A stretch of 64,000 bases of DNA from Gracilaria gracilis. Lineage: Eukaryota; Rhodophyta; Florideophyceae; Gracilariales; Gracilariaceae. A program made the translations under genes and the position numbers. Positions 51,691-61,524 of the stretch are shown here, piece by piece; the first letter of the stretch is position 1; every line of letters begins with the position of its first letter. The notes beneath the pieces were generated by a model. The model did not search any database and was not told where the DNA came from. It saw only the letters and a list, made by a program, of their open reading frames with translations. The DNA lies in contig JARGSG010000202.1 in NCBI GenBank assembly GCA_030374805.1, positions 310,001-374,000 on the forward strand, read 5' to 3'.

Positions 51691-52326
51691 GGACCAACCA
51701 TCCCCTGAGAAAGAGCCGCTCTACACTACCGAAAATGGGAAGCATTTTGCCTTTTCTCGCTGGTCTCACAAGCCTGAGATTCAAGGTTATATGGACAGGT
51801 CATGGGACTTGGAGCTGGCATCCTCGAATCCGTTTTTCGTCCAGGAAAGTCGGATGGAGGTTCATGCGAATCTGATAACGACAAAGATAAGAAAAAAGTA
51901 AGAATCGAGGTTGCACAACTCCAGGAACATGCATTCTGTATGACCTGCTTCCCACTTCCCCCTCCATGGCTGACGCCGCACCTGATGTCGAAGAATCGGC
52001 CTTCTCTTCTGACGAGTTGCAATCAAGAGGATTATCTCCATCTTCTTCTATACATAATTTATCCAACAATGCCCATTCTAATCCAAACTCTTAACTACAA
52101 CAACGCTCTCCATACCGCGAACGCTCCCCAAGCTCTCCCGACCGCAATGACTCATCTTCTTCCTACCACCATGATCAAGATGACAACGAAGATGACGATG
52201 AGGACGATGCTGATGTTCATGTTGAACTCGAGGAGGAGCTGGACCACCCTGAACAGGATGAACGATACGCATCCGACCACAGCCCAAACCACCGGCAGAC
52301 GCTGACAAACGGCGACCACCCTGATA

Positions 52327-53937
52327 GTGGCTCGACGACTGCCTGCGCGTCATCAGGTCAACCCGTATCTGTGCAGGGCGGATTCCGCAATTGTTGCCCC
52401 AGTTGCGGTTTCCCCACTTCCTCCCGTGAATGATAATACCGCCATTCCTGCTTTGCAACCATTGATGGATGCAATGGAGGAGGAGGATGAGGAGGGGAAC
52501 TCATCCACAGAAGCTGTGCACGACAGGGACATGTCTAGTTCAGAAGAGGAGCGTGAAGAGCCAAGGTCCTCGCGTGATGGCAGGAGGCGCCAGAAGGGTA
52601 CAGCGTCGTTACTGGGCTCTGTTGTCGGAAAGAAGGAGCGGGCATTCAGGTCTACAGGAGCATCGTTCGCCTCAGATCTCCTCGATGGACCCATGCGCCT
52701 TATCAATGCCCGCTCAAATACATCACGAATCAAGGATTCCGCATCCGTCTCTAGTTCTAGAGGCTCAAGTTCAAAGGGCTCGCGACTACGATTGCCGAAA
52801 GTGCTATCTCCCAGAAAGGATAAGCGCAGTGCTTTGGCAAAAGAGAATGGGCTCGAAGAAAGATTTGCTCGCGAGATGCATATCACCAGTGGCCAGCGTA
52901 CCACTCGGTCGGGTAACAGATATGACGAGGACCAATGGGAAACTAAGTCCGGTGAAAAAGACGCGCGAGACCGCTCACACGAGGGCAACCTGCGGAATTG
53001 GGAGGAACAAGATGAAAGGGCACGGTTTCTAGATGAGCTGGATGGGATCAGCCGCTCATCCCGCGATGAAGGTGCGGATGGAGATGACGATTCCACAGAC
53101 GCTGGAAGTCTGGATATGTGCATGGACGACGGTTCTGATTCTGAACGTGCTACGTTTGACGATGCTGCACTTGCGAGGGGTGAGGCCTACACCCGTCAAA
53201 AGCTGGCAAAGTCAAAGCCACATCGTCGAAAGAATCGTCAGCGACGTGACTCCTACGAATCGAGAGGAATGTACGATTCTGATTCGTCGTCAGATAGCCT
53301 TTGCGAAGACTGTGGTCGGTATTACGACAAAGATGAGGACGGTCATGAGCATGAGAGAAGCTCAAGGAGAAGCCTTCGAGGCAAGTCTCGGAGCCGTTCT
53401 TGCAGTCATGACTATTACGATGAGGACGAAATGGATTCGTACCACAGCCATCGTAGCTCCTCCAAGAGTAAGAGTGGGCGTCACAGGAGGTCATCCAGCG
53501 AGCGTGAGCTCGACGATCGCTCTTCGATCCGAAAGGATCGTCATAGGAGCAAGAAGAACAGCGTTCGTGAAAAAAGCATCGATAAGGATCGCTCATCGTC
53601 TAAGAGAAGTAGAAGCTCAGATAGCAAATCGTCACACTCGAGAAAACACTCGAGCATCCGCAAGTCGTCTAGGGATTCTGACGTTGAGAAGCGGCACAAG
53701 AGCTCGAAGAGCAAGTCAAAGAGAAGGCACGAGATGTATGAGGTGGCGCCGTCGACCGAGCTACACTACCCGCTTCAGGATGTGGGACCGATAAACTCGA
53801 TATATCGACATCGGTTACCATTTTCAGAGCCGGAGGAGGACAATCCCATTCCGTGGTATTGTGAAGGACAATCAGAGCCGGAAGACACCGACGTGGATGA
53901 ATACCCTAAACCTGTCTCAAGCTCAAGAAGCTGTTGA
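52327..53937 (+). CDS. Arg/Ser/Asp-rich protein segment in Harbinger-2 cargo
   Basis: A 536-codon open frame on the same strand as the HSA and CHD1-like pieces. It is low complexity: an acidic part (MEEEDEEGNSSTEAVHDRDM), a basic middle and then long Ser/Arg/Lys/His/Asp runs (SSSKSKSGRHRRSSSERE, and KDRSSSKRSRSSDSKSSHS), as in RS-type nuclear linkers. No globular domain seen. It is probably the disordered middle of the captured gene rather than a separate protein, and its ATG may not be used. A possible donor GTAAGAATC at 51898 precedes it. Confidence 0.5.
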   Translation: MARRLPARHQVNPYLCRADSAIVAPVAVSPLPPVNDNTAIPALQPLMDAMEEEDEEGNSSTEAVHDRDMSSSEEEREEPRSSRDGRRRQKGTASLLGSVVGKKERAFRSTGASFASDLLDGPMRLINARSNTSRIKDSASVSSSRGSSSKGSRLRLPKVLSPRKDKRSALAKENGLEERFAREMHITSGQRTTRSGNRYDEDQWETKSGEKDARDRSHEGNLRNWEEQDERARFLDELDGISRSSRDEGADGDDDSTDAGSLDMCMDDGSDSERATFDDAALARGEAYTRQKLAKSKPHRRKNRQRRDSYESRGMYDSDSSSDSLCEDCGRYYDKDEDGHEHERSSRRSLRGKSRSRSCSHDYYDEDEMDSYHSHRSSSKSKSGRHRRSSSERELDDRSSIRKDRHRSKKNSVREKSIDKDRSSSKRSRSSDSKSSHSRKHSSIRKSSRDSDVEKRHKSSKSKSKRRHEMYEVAPSTELHYPLQDVGPINSIYRHRLPFSEPEEDNPIPWYCEGQSEPEDTDVDEYPKPVSSSRSC

Positions 53938-53996
53938 GAGCTCAAAAAGGAAGGGAAGGAAGTTGAACAAGAACCCCCGAATAAGGTGGTCATAGA

Positions 53997-54599
53997 ATGA
54001 ATGGAAGGGATTCAAATTACAAGGCTCTACGTGTGCAAATCGACATCCTTGGCGAGAGGAGGGTAGATGCTCACGATCCCTTGAAGATATGCCGAGACCT
54101 GAAGATGCTACGAGATGCTATCGGATCATTTAATTCAGATCTGCAGTTCATATTGCCCGGAGTCATTAGGCGACCGTCGTTTGGTATTCGATGGAAGCAG
54201 TATTATGACGCAATGCTACTGGTTGGAATTTGCAGGCATGGATTCAGGAACTGGACACAGATCTCCAAGGAAGACCAGCTGGATTTAGGGGATAAGGTGA
54301 ATGTAGCTGGTGATTCGGCTCAGGCAGGAGCGCCAGATACGACGAAACTGGCACAGCGAATCACGGCGCTACTCCGAGAGCTTGAGCGCGAATCCTGCTT
54401 GCGAGCTGCTGCCGATCGCAGGGGCAAATCTCGGGCGAAGGGCCAAAAGAGGCGAAGAGGCTCGTCGTCGAAAGGAACCGTAGAGAGGGCCAGCAAACGT
54501 TCGAAACCCGGTCGTCCGGACAAGAACAAGAAACAGGCGATGCGGTTAGAGATTCAGAGAAGCAATCTAACCACATTGCGTGAGCTGCGCTCTCTCTAA
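53997..54599 (+). pseudogene. Captured CHD1-like SLIDE/SANT segment
   Basis: A 200-codon frame with RRPSFGIRWKQYYDAMLLVG followed by ICRHGFRNWTQISKED, the DNA-binding SANT/SLIDE pattern of CHD1-type remodellers (xxDxxLLxGVxxYGxGNWExIxxD), and then DKV and KLAQRITALLREL, as expected after it. A basic tail KRRRGSSSKGTVERASKRSK follows. The chromodomains and ATPase of CHD1 are absent from the window. It lies 60 bases after the RS-rich frame, on the same strand, so both may come from one captured transcript or gene end. Confidence 0.65.
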
Positions 54600-55084
54600 G
54601 AGTCTGGGTCATCGAGCATGCTGTGTTTCGTGAAGGCCGTGAGATTTACAACTCGAGCGATATGGAGGATGAAGTTGTGACGTAATTCGTGCAAAGCGAA
54701 GAGATTAGAGCGTGTGAAATGACCTCTACTTCACTACGTGCGCGGATTCGGCAACGAAATTCTAGCTGCTGACGATATTGTGTTTTCACTTCGGAACGAG
54801 TACAAATCAGAACGCTTCTTGTGGTCGTGAAGGTGGTAGGAAGGCAAGGTTGCAAAAAACGCGTTCCCCCCTTTTTGCAAGCTCGTAAGAAATAGGATGG
54901 ATACCTTCGAACATGCCAAATCTGGAGAGGACGCTCTTCGACGACAACGCGAACGGAAGGCAAGAGGTTGCACACGAGAATTCGTACGAGATGCGCGAGG
55001 ACTATCACAATCGTTATCTCTCTTATGGATACAGAACCTGTCTAGGCAACCTGCGACGGTTCAAAAGGCAAGAAGGATTAGCAT

Positions 55085-55354
55085 TTGCAACCTAAGCAGA
55101 GCAACAATCTTGATGCCGCAGAGCGGATTTCGAGAACCAAGCAGTGTCTGCTCAAGCTCGGGAGGTCCATCGACCACGTTGGGAAGTCGGAGACGGCGAG
55201 GGTAGACCTTTGGTCTTACGTCCACGAGGTTTGCAACACAAGCCGGCAGGGTGAGCGATTGCAGACCATTAATGAGAAGCTCGCGTCCACGGTCTCCATC
55301 GGTCTCACTAGCAGCGGCTGCAGCATAGAACCCAGCAGCATTTGCGGCAGATGA
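55085..55354 (+). pseudogene. Captured CHD1-like C-terminal helical (CHCT) segment
   Basis: The frame reads RISRTKQCLLKLGRSIDHVG and then TARVDLWSYVHEVCNTSRQG. This matches the CHD1 C-terminal helical domain (pattern TRQCLxKIGxxI ... LWxFVSxFT). Its position after the SLIDE segment keeps the order found in CHD1. The preceding 54897-55084 in another frame is not recognised. Confidence 0.55.
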
Positions 55355-55580
55355 TGTGCTACCGCCGACCATGTCGAAGCGTTGGTCGGAAGTTCACTCG
55401 GGTGTGCCGTGGGGTCTTATGAAATGCAAAGTATCTGCTTCGTTGTCGGCCCTCGTGACGATAGGTGCGTAGAAGATAAAAGAGGGCCATGCAGAAACTT
55501 TTACAACATACAGACAGATAATATCGAGCAAGTGAAGTGATCCCTAGAACTATAGATGCAAGTCAAACAAACGTTTACCA

Positions 55581-57149
55581 CTAAAGAACCCCACCATCAC
55601 CATCCTCATCTTCAGGGCTCCTTCTCCGAATCATTTTCTTGAACCTCTTCAAGAGGTGATGATGATTCTCTTCTAGAGTCCGCGTCAAATCTTCGTCGTT
55701 TAAATCCCGCACGCGCTTGATTTGCACCGAACTCTCTGCTAGGAGAGTAGCGAGTTTCACACGGGCACCAAACACCTCGGCTTCCTTTTCTTCCGTGGCT
55801 TTCCTTCCCCCAGCTGTGTGAGCAAACTTCTCACGTTCGAAATTTAAGTGCTCCCTTAATATGGCCGTCTGCTCCTGAGAAATTTTGTTGGAGAAGTCGA
55901 CGCCTTTTGAAAGCTCCCCCAGTTCTTTCTGACACCCACTGTTTCGCCCACTGGAGCTTCGCTTCTTGGGAAAAGAAAACGCTTCCTCTTCGGGAGCATT
56001 GATTGCCAGACCTTCTTCGACGCCTCCCTCGGAGTCTTCAATCAACTTGGAGGTGGTTTCAATAAACTCCACCGCTTCATTTGCCGTTCCTAACCGCGCA
56101 ACGATAAAGAAGATGTACCCTCGCTTAGATTCGGCTGTGAGTTGACCGCCAGACGTCATGCGGAGAAAGTTTGAAATGTTACTCGGGTTGTTTTGCCCTG
56201 ACTTTGACCAGTTGGCCATAGCAGTAGTTACCAGTTTCTTCACACTCTCGTACTGCTTCTTCAATACCGATGCAGTTCGTAGACAAAGTGGTCTTTTGTT
56301 CGAATCCACCTCATCCAAACGACCAGAAAAACAACACATCGATTCCACCTGTGCATCGTTGAACCGATTAGCGATAACTACCCAGAACGACTCTCTTGTG
56401 ACGTTGGCATCTAATTCGGCACGACTCAGTCTTCCTCCATTCGCTTTCGCCAGTGCGTTCTTCGCAATATCGTCGTCGCGCAAGATCACGCAGAGCCTAG
56501 CAAACTCATTCAGAGAGAACATCGGATGCGCCGAAAGATCCAGCTGCGCAGAGAAAGGAAATCCAGATGACGGCTGTTGAGCACTCTTGAACGCAAGGAT
56601 AGTATCTGCTACTTCTCTGCGATCCAAGGGATGCAGCATTTCGACGAAAGCCCCAACTTCTGGAAGCTTTGACAACGTGGCAAGTCTACTCCTGGCATCG
56701 TTCTCCCAAGCAAAGTAGCCGTTCATTTCTTCGTTTGTAGAAAAGCAATCGCCAACACTAACGTCCTCAAAGCTCTTGACATGTAGGAAGAGAATCAGCT
56801 GAGACACAAGCTGTGCGTGTTGGCGACTGCGAATCTTCAGTTTAAACTGCTTACAGACCTTGCGAAGGTCCTTGACCGTTTTCTCTAGAAGAAACGAATA
56901 AACAAAAGCCATTCGGTTGTGCTCACGAAATTCGGGTTCATTATACGGCGACACGGTTACGGCGGAAGAAGAGGGTATCTCCAGTGTTGACTGATTAATT
57001 GTAGGTGCGTCGGATGCGGATTGTACGGGTACGTCTTCGGCGGTGGTGTGGGTAGTATGCGGCGCAGCAGAGGCTGGGTGCTTTCTTGGGCTTCGCCGCA
57101 AAGGCGGAGCAAGTGGGTCCGAGCAATGCTGCGGAGACGTTGGCGCCAT
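55581..57149 (-). CDS. Harbinger-2 Myb/SAP-like DNA-binding protein
   Basis: A 522-residue intronless frame. The N-terminus is Ser/Pro/Thr-rich with a basic RRSPRKHP patch. Residues 91-122 (TVKDLRKVCKQFKLKIRSRQ, then HAQLVSQLILFL) look like a SAP helix-turn-helix. A region near 255-330 (RESFWVVIANRFND, then RTASVLKKQYESVKKLVTTA) resembles the trihelix/Myb fold of Harbinger accessory proteins. The C-terminus is a charged coiled coil (LREHLNFEREKFAH) and ends in a basic, acidic tail. It faces the transposase, as the second gene of PIF/Harbinger elements does. Confidence 0.75.
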   Translation of the reverse strand: MAPTSPQHCSDPLAPPLRRSPRKHPASAAPHTTHTTAEDVPVQSASDAPTINQSTLEIPSSSAVTVSPYNEPEFREHNRMAFVYSFLLEKTVKDLRKVCKQFKLKIRSRQHAQLVSQLILFLHVKSFEDVSVGDCFSTNEEMNGYFAWENDARSRLATLSKLPEVGAFVEMLHPLDRREVADTILAFKSAQQPSSGFPFSAQLDLSAHPMFSLNEFARLCVILRDDDIAKNALAKANGGRLSRAELDANVTRESFWVVIANRFNDAQVESMCCFSGRLDEVDSNKRPLCLRTASVLKKQYESVKKLVTTAMANWSKSGQNNPSNISNFLRMTSGGQLTAESKRGYIFFIVARLGTANEAVEFIETTSKLIEDSEGGVEEGLAINAPEEEAFSFPKKRSSSGRNSGCQKELGELSKGVDFSNKISQEQTAILREHLNFEREKFAHTAGGRKATEEKEAEVFGARVKLATLLAESSVQIKRVRDLNDEDLTRTLEENHHHLLKRFKKMIRRRSPEDEDGDGGVL

Positions 57150-57508
57150 TCTTCAGATCGCAGAAACACGGTAGTGGGTTGGGTGAGTTGGTGGGGGAAC
57201 GCAAGCCAACACCCTTGCGCCAGAGAGCAGCTGTATATTGCTCCGCTCGGCGCAAGATGCGGCACAGAGTACTATGCACCGTGCTTGTGTGAACTGGACC
57301 GAAGAGAGCGATGGGGTCCTCGGAAAAATGATTGGCAATCCTTCTAACAAGTGGTACAGTTTGGTTTGGAAGCTTCTTCGCCTTACAGAACGGGGGCTTT
57401 CAAGAAATTGAAAAGGGGCGTTCACGGGCATAGAGAGGGTCAGCCCGCTCGGAGCTGCCCGAGCCAATGAAAAGGCGTAGATGGGCGTTCACGGTCACCG
57501 TTCACGCC

Positions 57509-57533
57509 CGTTCACGCTTGTTTAGACACCGCC
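57509..57533 (-). repeat. Right TIR of Harbinger-2
   Basis: Exact inverse of 48913-48937, followed by TCA at 57534-57536. Confidence 0.95.
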
Positions 57534-57758
57534 TCACTCTTTGCGTTCAAGAGGTTGACGGGCGGTTGCCCGATTGATGGCCTTTCCTTGAATGCCATTG
57601 GCTGGAGTGAAATGTTTCACTTTCTGCTTAATTTGGTGAAAGTCTTCACTTTCTTTTCTAACCCTTTGGACACTAAAAGCTTATATATGTTAAAATGGAC
57701 TTAACATTCAAATGTGATTGGGTGTTTTCGGGAACAGTTGGTAACACGCCTGCCAGGT

Positions 57759-57802
57759 GTTCAATTTGCTTATGTCCGGCTGAGTAGACAAGCAAATTGA
57801 AC
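57759..57802. repeat. Hairpin with 13-bp perfect stem
   Basis: GTTCAATTTGCTT at 57759-57771 is the exact reverse complement of AAGCAAATTGAAC at 57790-57802, with an 18-base loop. It lies between Harbinger-2 and the pogo-like element and could be an end of some small element. Confidence 0.65.
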
Positions 57803-57815
57803 GTCATTGGTAACG

Positions 57816-60135
57816 TAGGGTGCCACAATGTTGGGATATGTGCTCTAATGTGGGATACATATTTTTAAGTGTTTTCGGCGAAACAACCTCCTTCTCTGTG
57901 AAAAAGACAGGCCGCCGCATCATTTTCGCCCAAATTCTCTCCCTACTACATACAATGTCAGACCTTGAGACTAGACGTAGCAATAAGACGCTGTGAGCTT
58001 TCCAAATATGTCAAATCCGTACAACACTATTGGACACACGCTTTTGGACATCAAATTTCGGGGTACGAGTCTCAACATCTTTATCAATGACTAATGCAGA
58101 AATCTCATCCCCTTACAATCTCCGTTCGTAGTCACAGACACAATATGGCGCAACTTCGCCGTAAAACACGTAAAAAAACGCAACAAAAAGCCCTGCAGCT
58201 CAAATTAACTTCTGACCACCAAGACAGCCCAAAATAGAAACTCCATTGTAATGGCGGTCTTCATATCAACGCAATGTATAAATGATCGGGAAAGCATGCT
58301 GCCACAAAGTTCTATAGATTTGATTAATTCAGACTCCAACGAGCCGACGTACATATTTCCTACACTCCAAAAAAAACTGATCTACATCTACGAGAACAGC
58401 AATTGTTCGATCAACGAAACATCCGAACACTTTTAAATACCAATTTCTTCCTTGCAAAGACATTGGAATAAGTAGAACAACAGCTGCCCTCAGTCAGAAC
58501 CCCAACAGTGAGAGATCATGAAAATAATTTTCGAAGAACCAATACAACGCCTTGCACTTCTGGAAAAAGAAGAAGAGTCAATCGTCAGAGTTGTGAAGGA
58601 GTACGCAGGAATGAAAACACCACATACGAGAATAACCTTGTTTGACTCTGTTGAACATTGCATTTCAACGTTGCCACCTGACAGAGGAGAGCAAATAGCA
58701 AGACGTTTGACAAACGTTGGACAAGTTCCACTGTGGATGCGCTACTTTCTCCGAAGACCTCTTGAGTTTCAGTTTAAGTCTGTTCAGGTCATCGACGAGA
58801 GACGAATCGAAGCTTTGTCCAAACCCACTCTGTTCATGCACATCACTCGACTAAATGCAGTCATAGAACGTTACCGAATTAGACGCCCGCACCACATATG
58901 GAACGTTGACCAAACTGGAGTAAACTTCGCCAACATCGTTCACCGGAGTCTTCGCAAAGCATTAGGTCCAACTTCAACTACATTGATCCAAACCATGGTT
59001 AGAACGAAAGGAAATCTAGACCACGTGACGGTTATGCCAGTTGTATCTGCTGCCGGTGACACATTACCACCTGTTATTGTTTACCCTGGAAAGCTTTCTC
59101 GATGTCGAAAAGCTAATGGCGCATATCAATTCCTTCATTCAGTACTTCCGAAATGTTACTTCTACCAAAGACACCCTGCTGGTGTTGACACCTCTGTGTT
59201 TGGGCACTGGGCCCGGCAATTTGTTGAGGAGTTATCTCAATTTCGGAACGAAGGAGAGCACGCATTTCTCGTGCTTGACGGGTAAAGTGCGCTTGTGCAG
59301 GTAAATGCCCTGCTTTTTCTAAAAGAAAACAAGGTGATTGCGGTAGGGTTGCCTTCACACACTTCACATGTGTTGCAACCATTGGATGTCGGGGTCTTTT
59401 CTTCGTTCAAATCATATCTGCAAGCCGCGGTTCACAGACACGCACAGGAGAAAAAAGTTCTCGACGCGTTTGATGTGGGGCGGTGCATAACAGACGCCTA
59501 CAGCAAGTCTGTAACGATGACTAATATCCGGAGTGGATTTCAAAACACAAGAATTTTCATTCATGAGCAAGCAAAGGCTCCAGTACAGCCGTTGGAGTGG
59601 TTGTTTGCGGGTGATGATGGAAATGAACCTAAGCTTGATGTTGTGATGGCATCATACCAGAAATCAAAACGGTCTTTGTTGCGTGATGGAGTTGTATAAG
59701 AGCGTGGTGCAATCCGCGTAAACACAGAACACGGAGCCAATTTGACAAATGATGCGGTGATCTCGGCATTGGAGCAACGCGATCGTAGGCGAAACACTGT
59801 TGTCAACAAAACGCGAGTTAAAGAGGTGGCGTTCGAAACTGCTGCCGACTTGAGGCGTCTGCAAGAGCTGGAGCCTAGGCGAACTTTGATGCGCAGTCAG
59901 TTGAATCGATCGCGGGCGAGGCGGCGACAACCACGGCGGATGCGAACTGCGGCTATTCGGCAGACCGCTGGCTCAAGTTCAAGCGAATTGCCTACGGGTC
60001 CCGGCATGCGGAGTTCATGAGCGGCTCTGATTGGATGTTACGAGATAACCAAACGATTCTTATTGGATAAAACTCCTGTGGCAAAAGATATTTCATCCCA
60101 GGTTGGAGCACATGTGCGATTTTATGGTCTGTTTT
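57816..60135 (+). mobile_element. Pogo-like (Tc1/mariner superfamily) element, damaged
   Basis: Encodes a DDE_1-type transposase. Imperfect inverted repeats flank it: atatgtgctctaatgtggga near 57845 and, reversed, tcccaggttggagcacatgt near 60105, about three quarters identical. The outermost bases and a TA duplication could not be fixed, so the ends are approximate. The transposase has stops. Confidence 0.6.
58345..59699 (+). pseudogene. Pogo-like DDE_1 transposase
   Basis: A helix-turn-helix of psq type begins near 58365 (KKLIYIYENSNCSINETSEH) but is cut by a stop at 58434. From 58518 the frame holds the catalytic domain: HIWNVDQTGV (first D), HVTVMPVVSAAGDTLPPVIV, HAFLVLDG (second D) and SHTSHVLQPLDVGVFSSFK (third acidic position). 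A TAA at 59283-59285, just after LVLDG, interrupts the same frame, which then continues to 59699. One or two base changes explain it. The copy cannot make a full transposase. Confidence 0.85.
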
Positions 60136-61524
60136 AAAGGGTCTTCTTTGTTATGTAGCTGTGCATTGCTTTGTCTACTTGCTCTGGTCTTTCTTGCCGA
60201 GCTTTGTCTCTGTCTGGTCTGCGATCTGGGTTAAAAAAGAAGGCAAACCGACAGAGATCGGCCAAGCTACAGTAAATCTGTTACGTTGCGTTCTGGAAAG
60301 TGATCATATCCCACCATTGGGGCACTCTACGTTAACCGTTCTACATATTAATGGTAACTTCATTTCTTAAACTCCGGTCTTGTAGGTTCGGTATTATTTG
60401 TCAAACAGCATTACAGTGAGAGAGCGCAATACATAAGCGTAGCGACGACGACGAGCGAAGAATAAAACGAGTCAGTGCTTTCCACTGTGGTATACTGCAC
60501 AAAAAGGGAGCGAGTCCGAAGCGGTCTTGAGACGGGAGCGGTGGTAGCGTACAGTATTGTGACTGTAATTAATCCGAGCGGAGAGAAGGGGCGGAAGCAC
60601 TGAGCGGTCGATGGGAGAGTGGACGATTGGTATCACCAGGCACGTACAGGAACGTGCGGAAGGGTACGAACGGTCTGAGAAACCCAATAAAGGAGTAGCC
60701 GTGCGGTCTATCGTTAGTGCAAACTAGCGAAGAAGACGTTGGGCAGAAGATGCTTGTCGTTTACGATTGGCGCCTCGGGAGATCCGAACTACAACTAAAT
60801 ATCGGGTCTGGGCCCCATTACTAACTACTGTACGATCGGTCTAATTTGCACTATCACTACCAAGTCCGTACACGTGGCCAACTTGTACGCTGTGCCAACC
60901 CGTCCAGCACTTGATCACCACATCGTACACGTGGCGGTGCCACGTGTAGGATAGTGGGCAATGAGCGCTCACTCCTAAGGCCTCGATGGTAGCTTGGCAG
61001 AGCGGTCCACGTATGAGGAGGATGACGGCGACACCTCTGGTACGGAGGTACAATGGGCGGACACTAACTATGCACTCCTACAGGACGGAAGGCGCAGTAG
61101 TGGCGGCTTGAAGACCTAGAGGCAAGAAAACGGCAAGCTTGGGGGCTAGTCGTGACCAAGAGGGTGTCTGTTTTACAACATGAGGGGAGGCGCTGCTCGA
61201 GGTGCTTAAGTATCTGCACCGAGGCGCCTCTACCCTGTGGCACTGTAATGTGCCCTATCCTATATCTACAGTGGGTCCTAATGGCTAATCTAATGAAATA
61301 CAATAATAAAAAGGTCCCCTGGCAATCGCGCACGCGTAGCGCCACCTCTTCAGGCCCATACACGTGTTATACGTCCATGATGGTCTCTCAGCTTGCTCGT
61401 CCTCAGGATTCGCTTTCCCACATCGTCCCCTCCTTAAGCTTGAACGTCTCGGTTAAGCCTGAATCCCCTGCAGTACGAGTGTTTTATTAGGTCGACTACC
61501 GTCACCGTCCTCTATTCTGGCCAT

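Larger units (their letters stand above)
48913..57533. mobile_element. Harbinger-2: 8.6-kb PIF/Harbinger-type transposon with gene cargo
   Basis: The 25-bp ends, starting GGCGGTGTCTAAACAAGCG, lie at 48913-48937 and, inverted, at 57509-57533 with no mismatch seen. A TCA target duplication flanks them (48910-48912 and 57534-57536). Subterminal cgttcacg motifs repeat at both ends. Inside are a DDE transposase (plus) near the left end and a Myb/SAP-like protein (minus) near the right end, facing each other as usual in this superfamily. Between them, 50.8-55.4 kb holds about 4.5 kb of chromatin-gene-derived sequence on the plus strand. It is inserted into the region upstream of RGG copy D. Both core genes have open frames, so the element looks recent. 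Confidence 0.92.

Noticed and set aside
52078-53123. Minus-strand frames opposite the RS-rich segment
   Set aside because: Mirror of low-complexity Ser/Arg codons; the plus strand agrees with the HSA and CHD1-like pieces.
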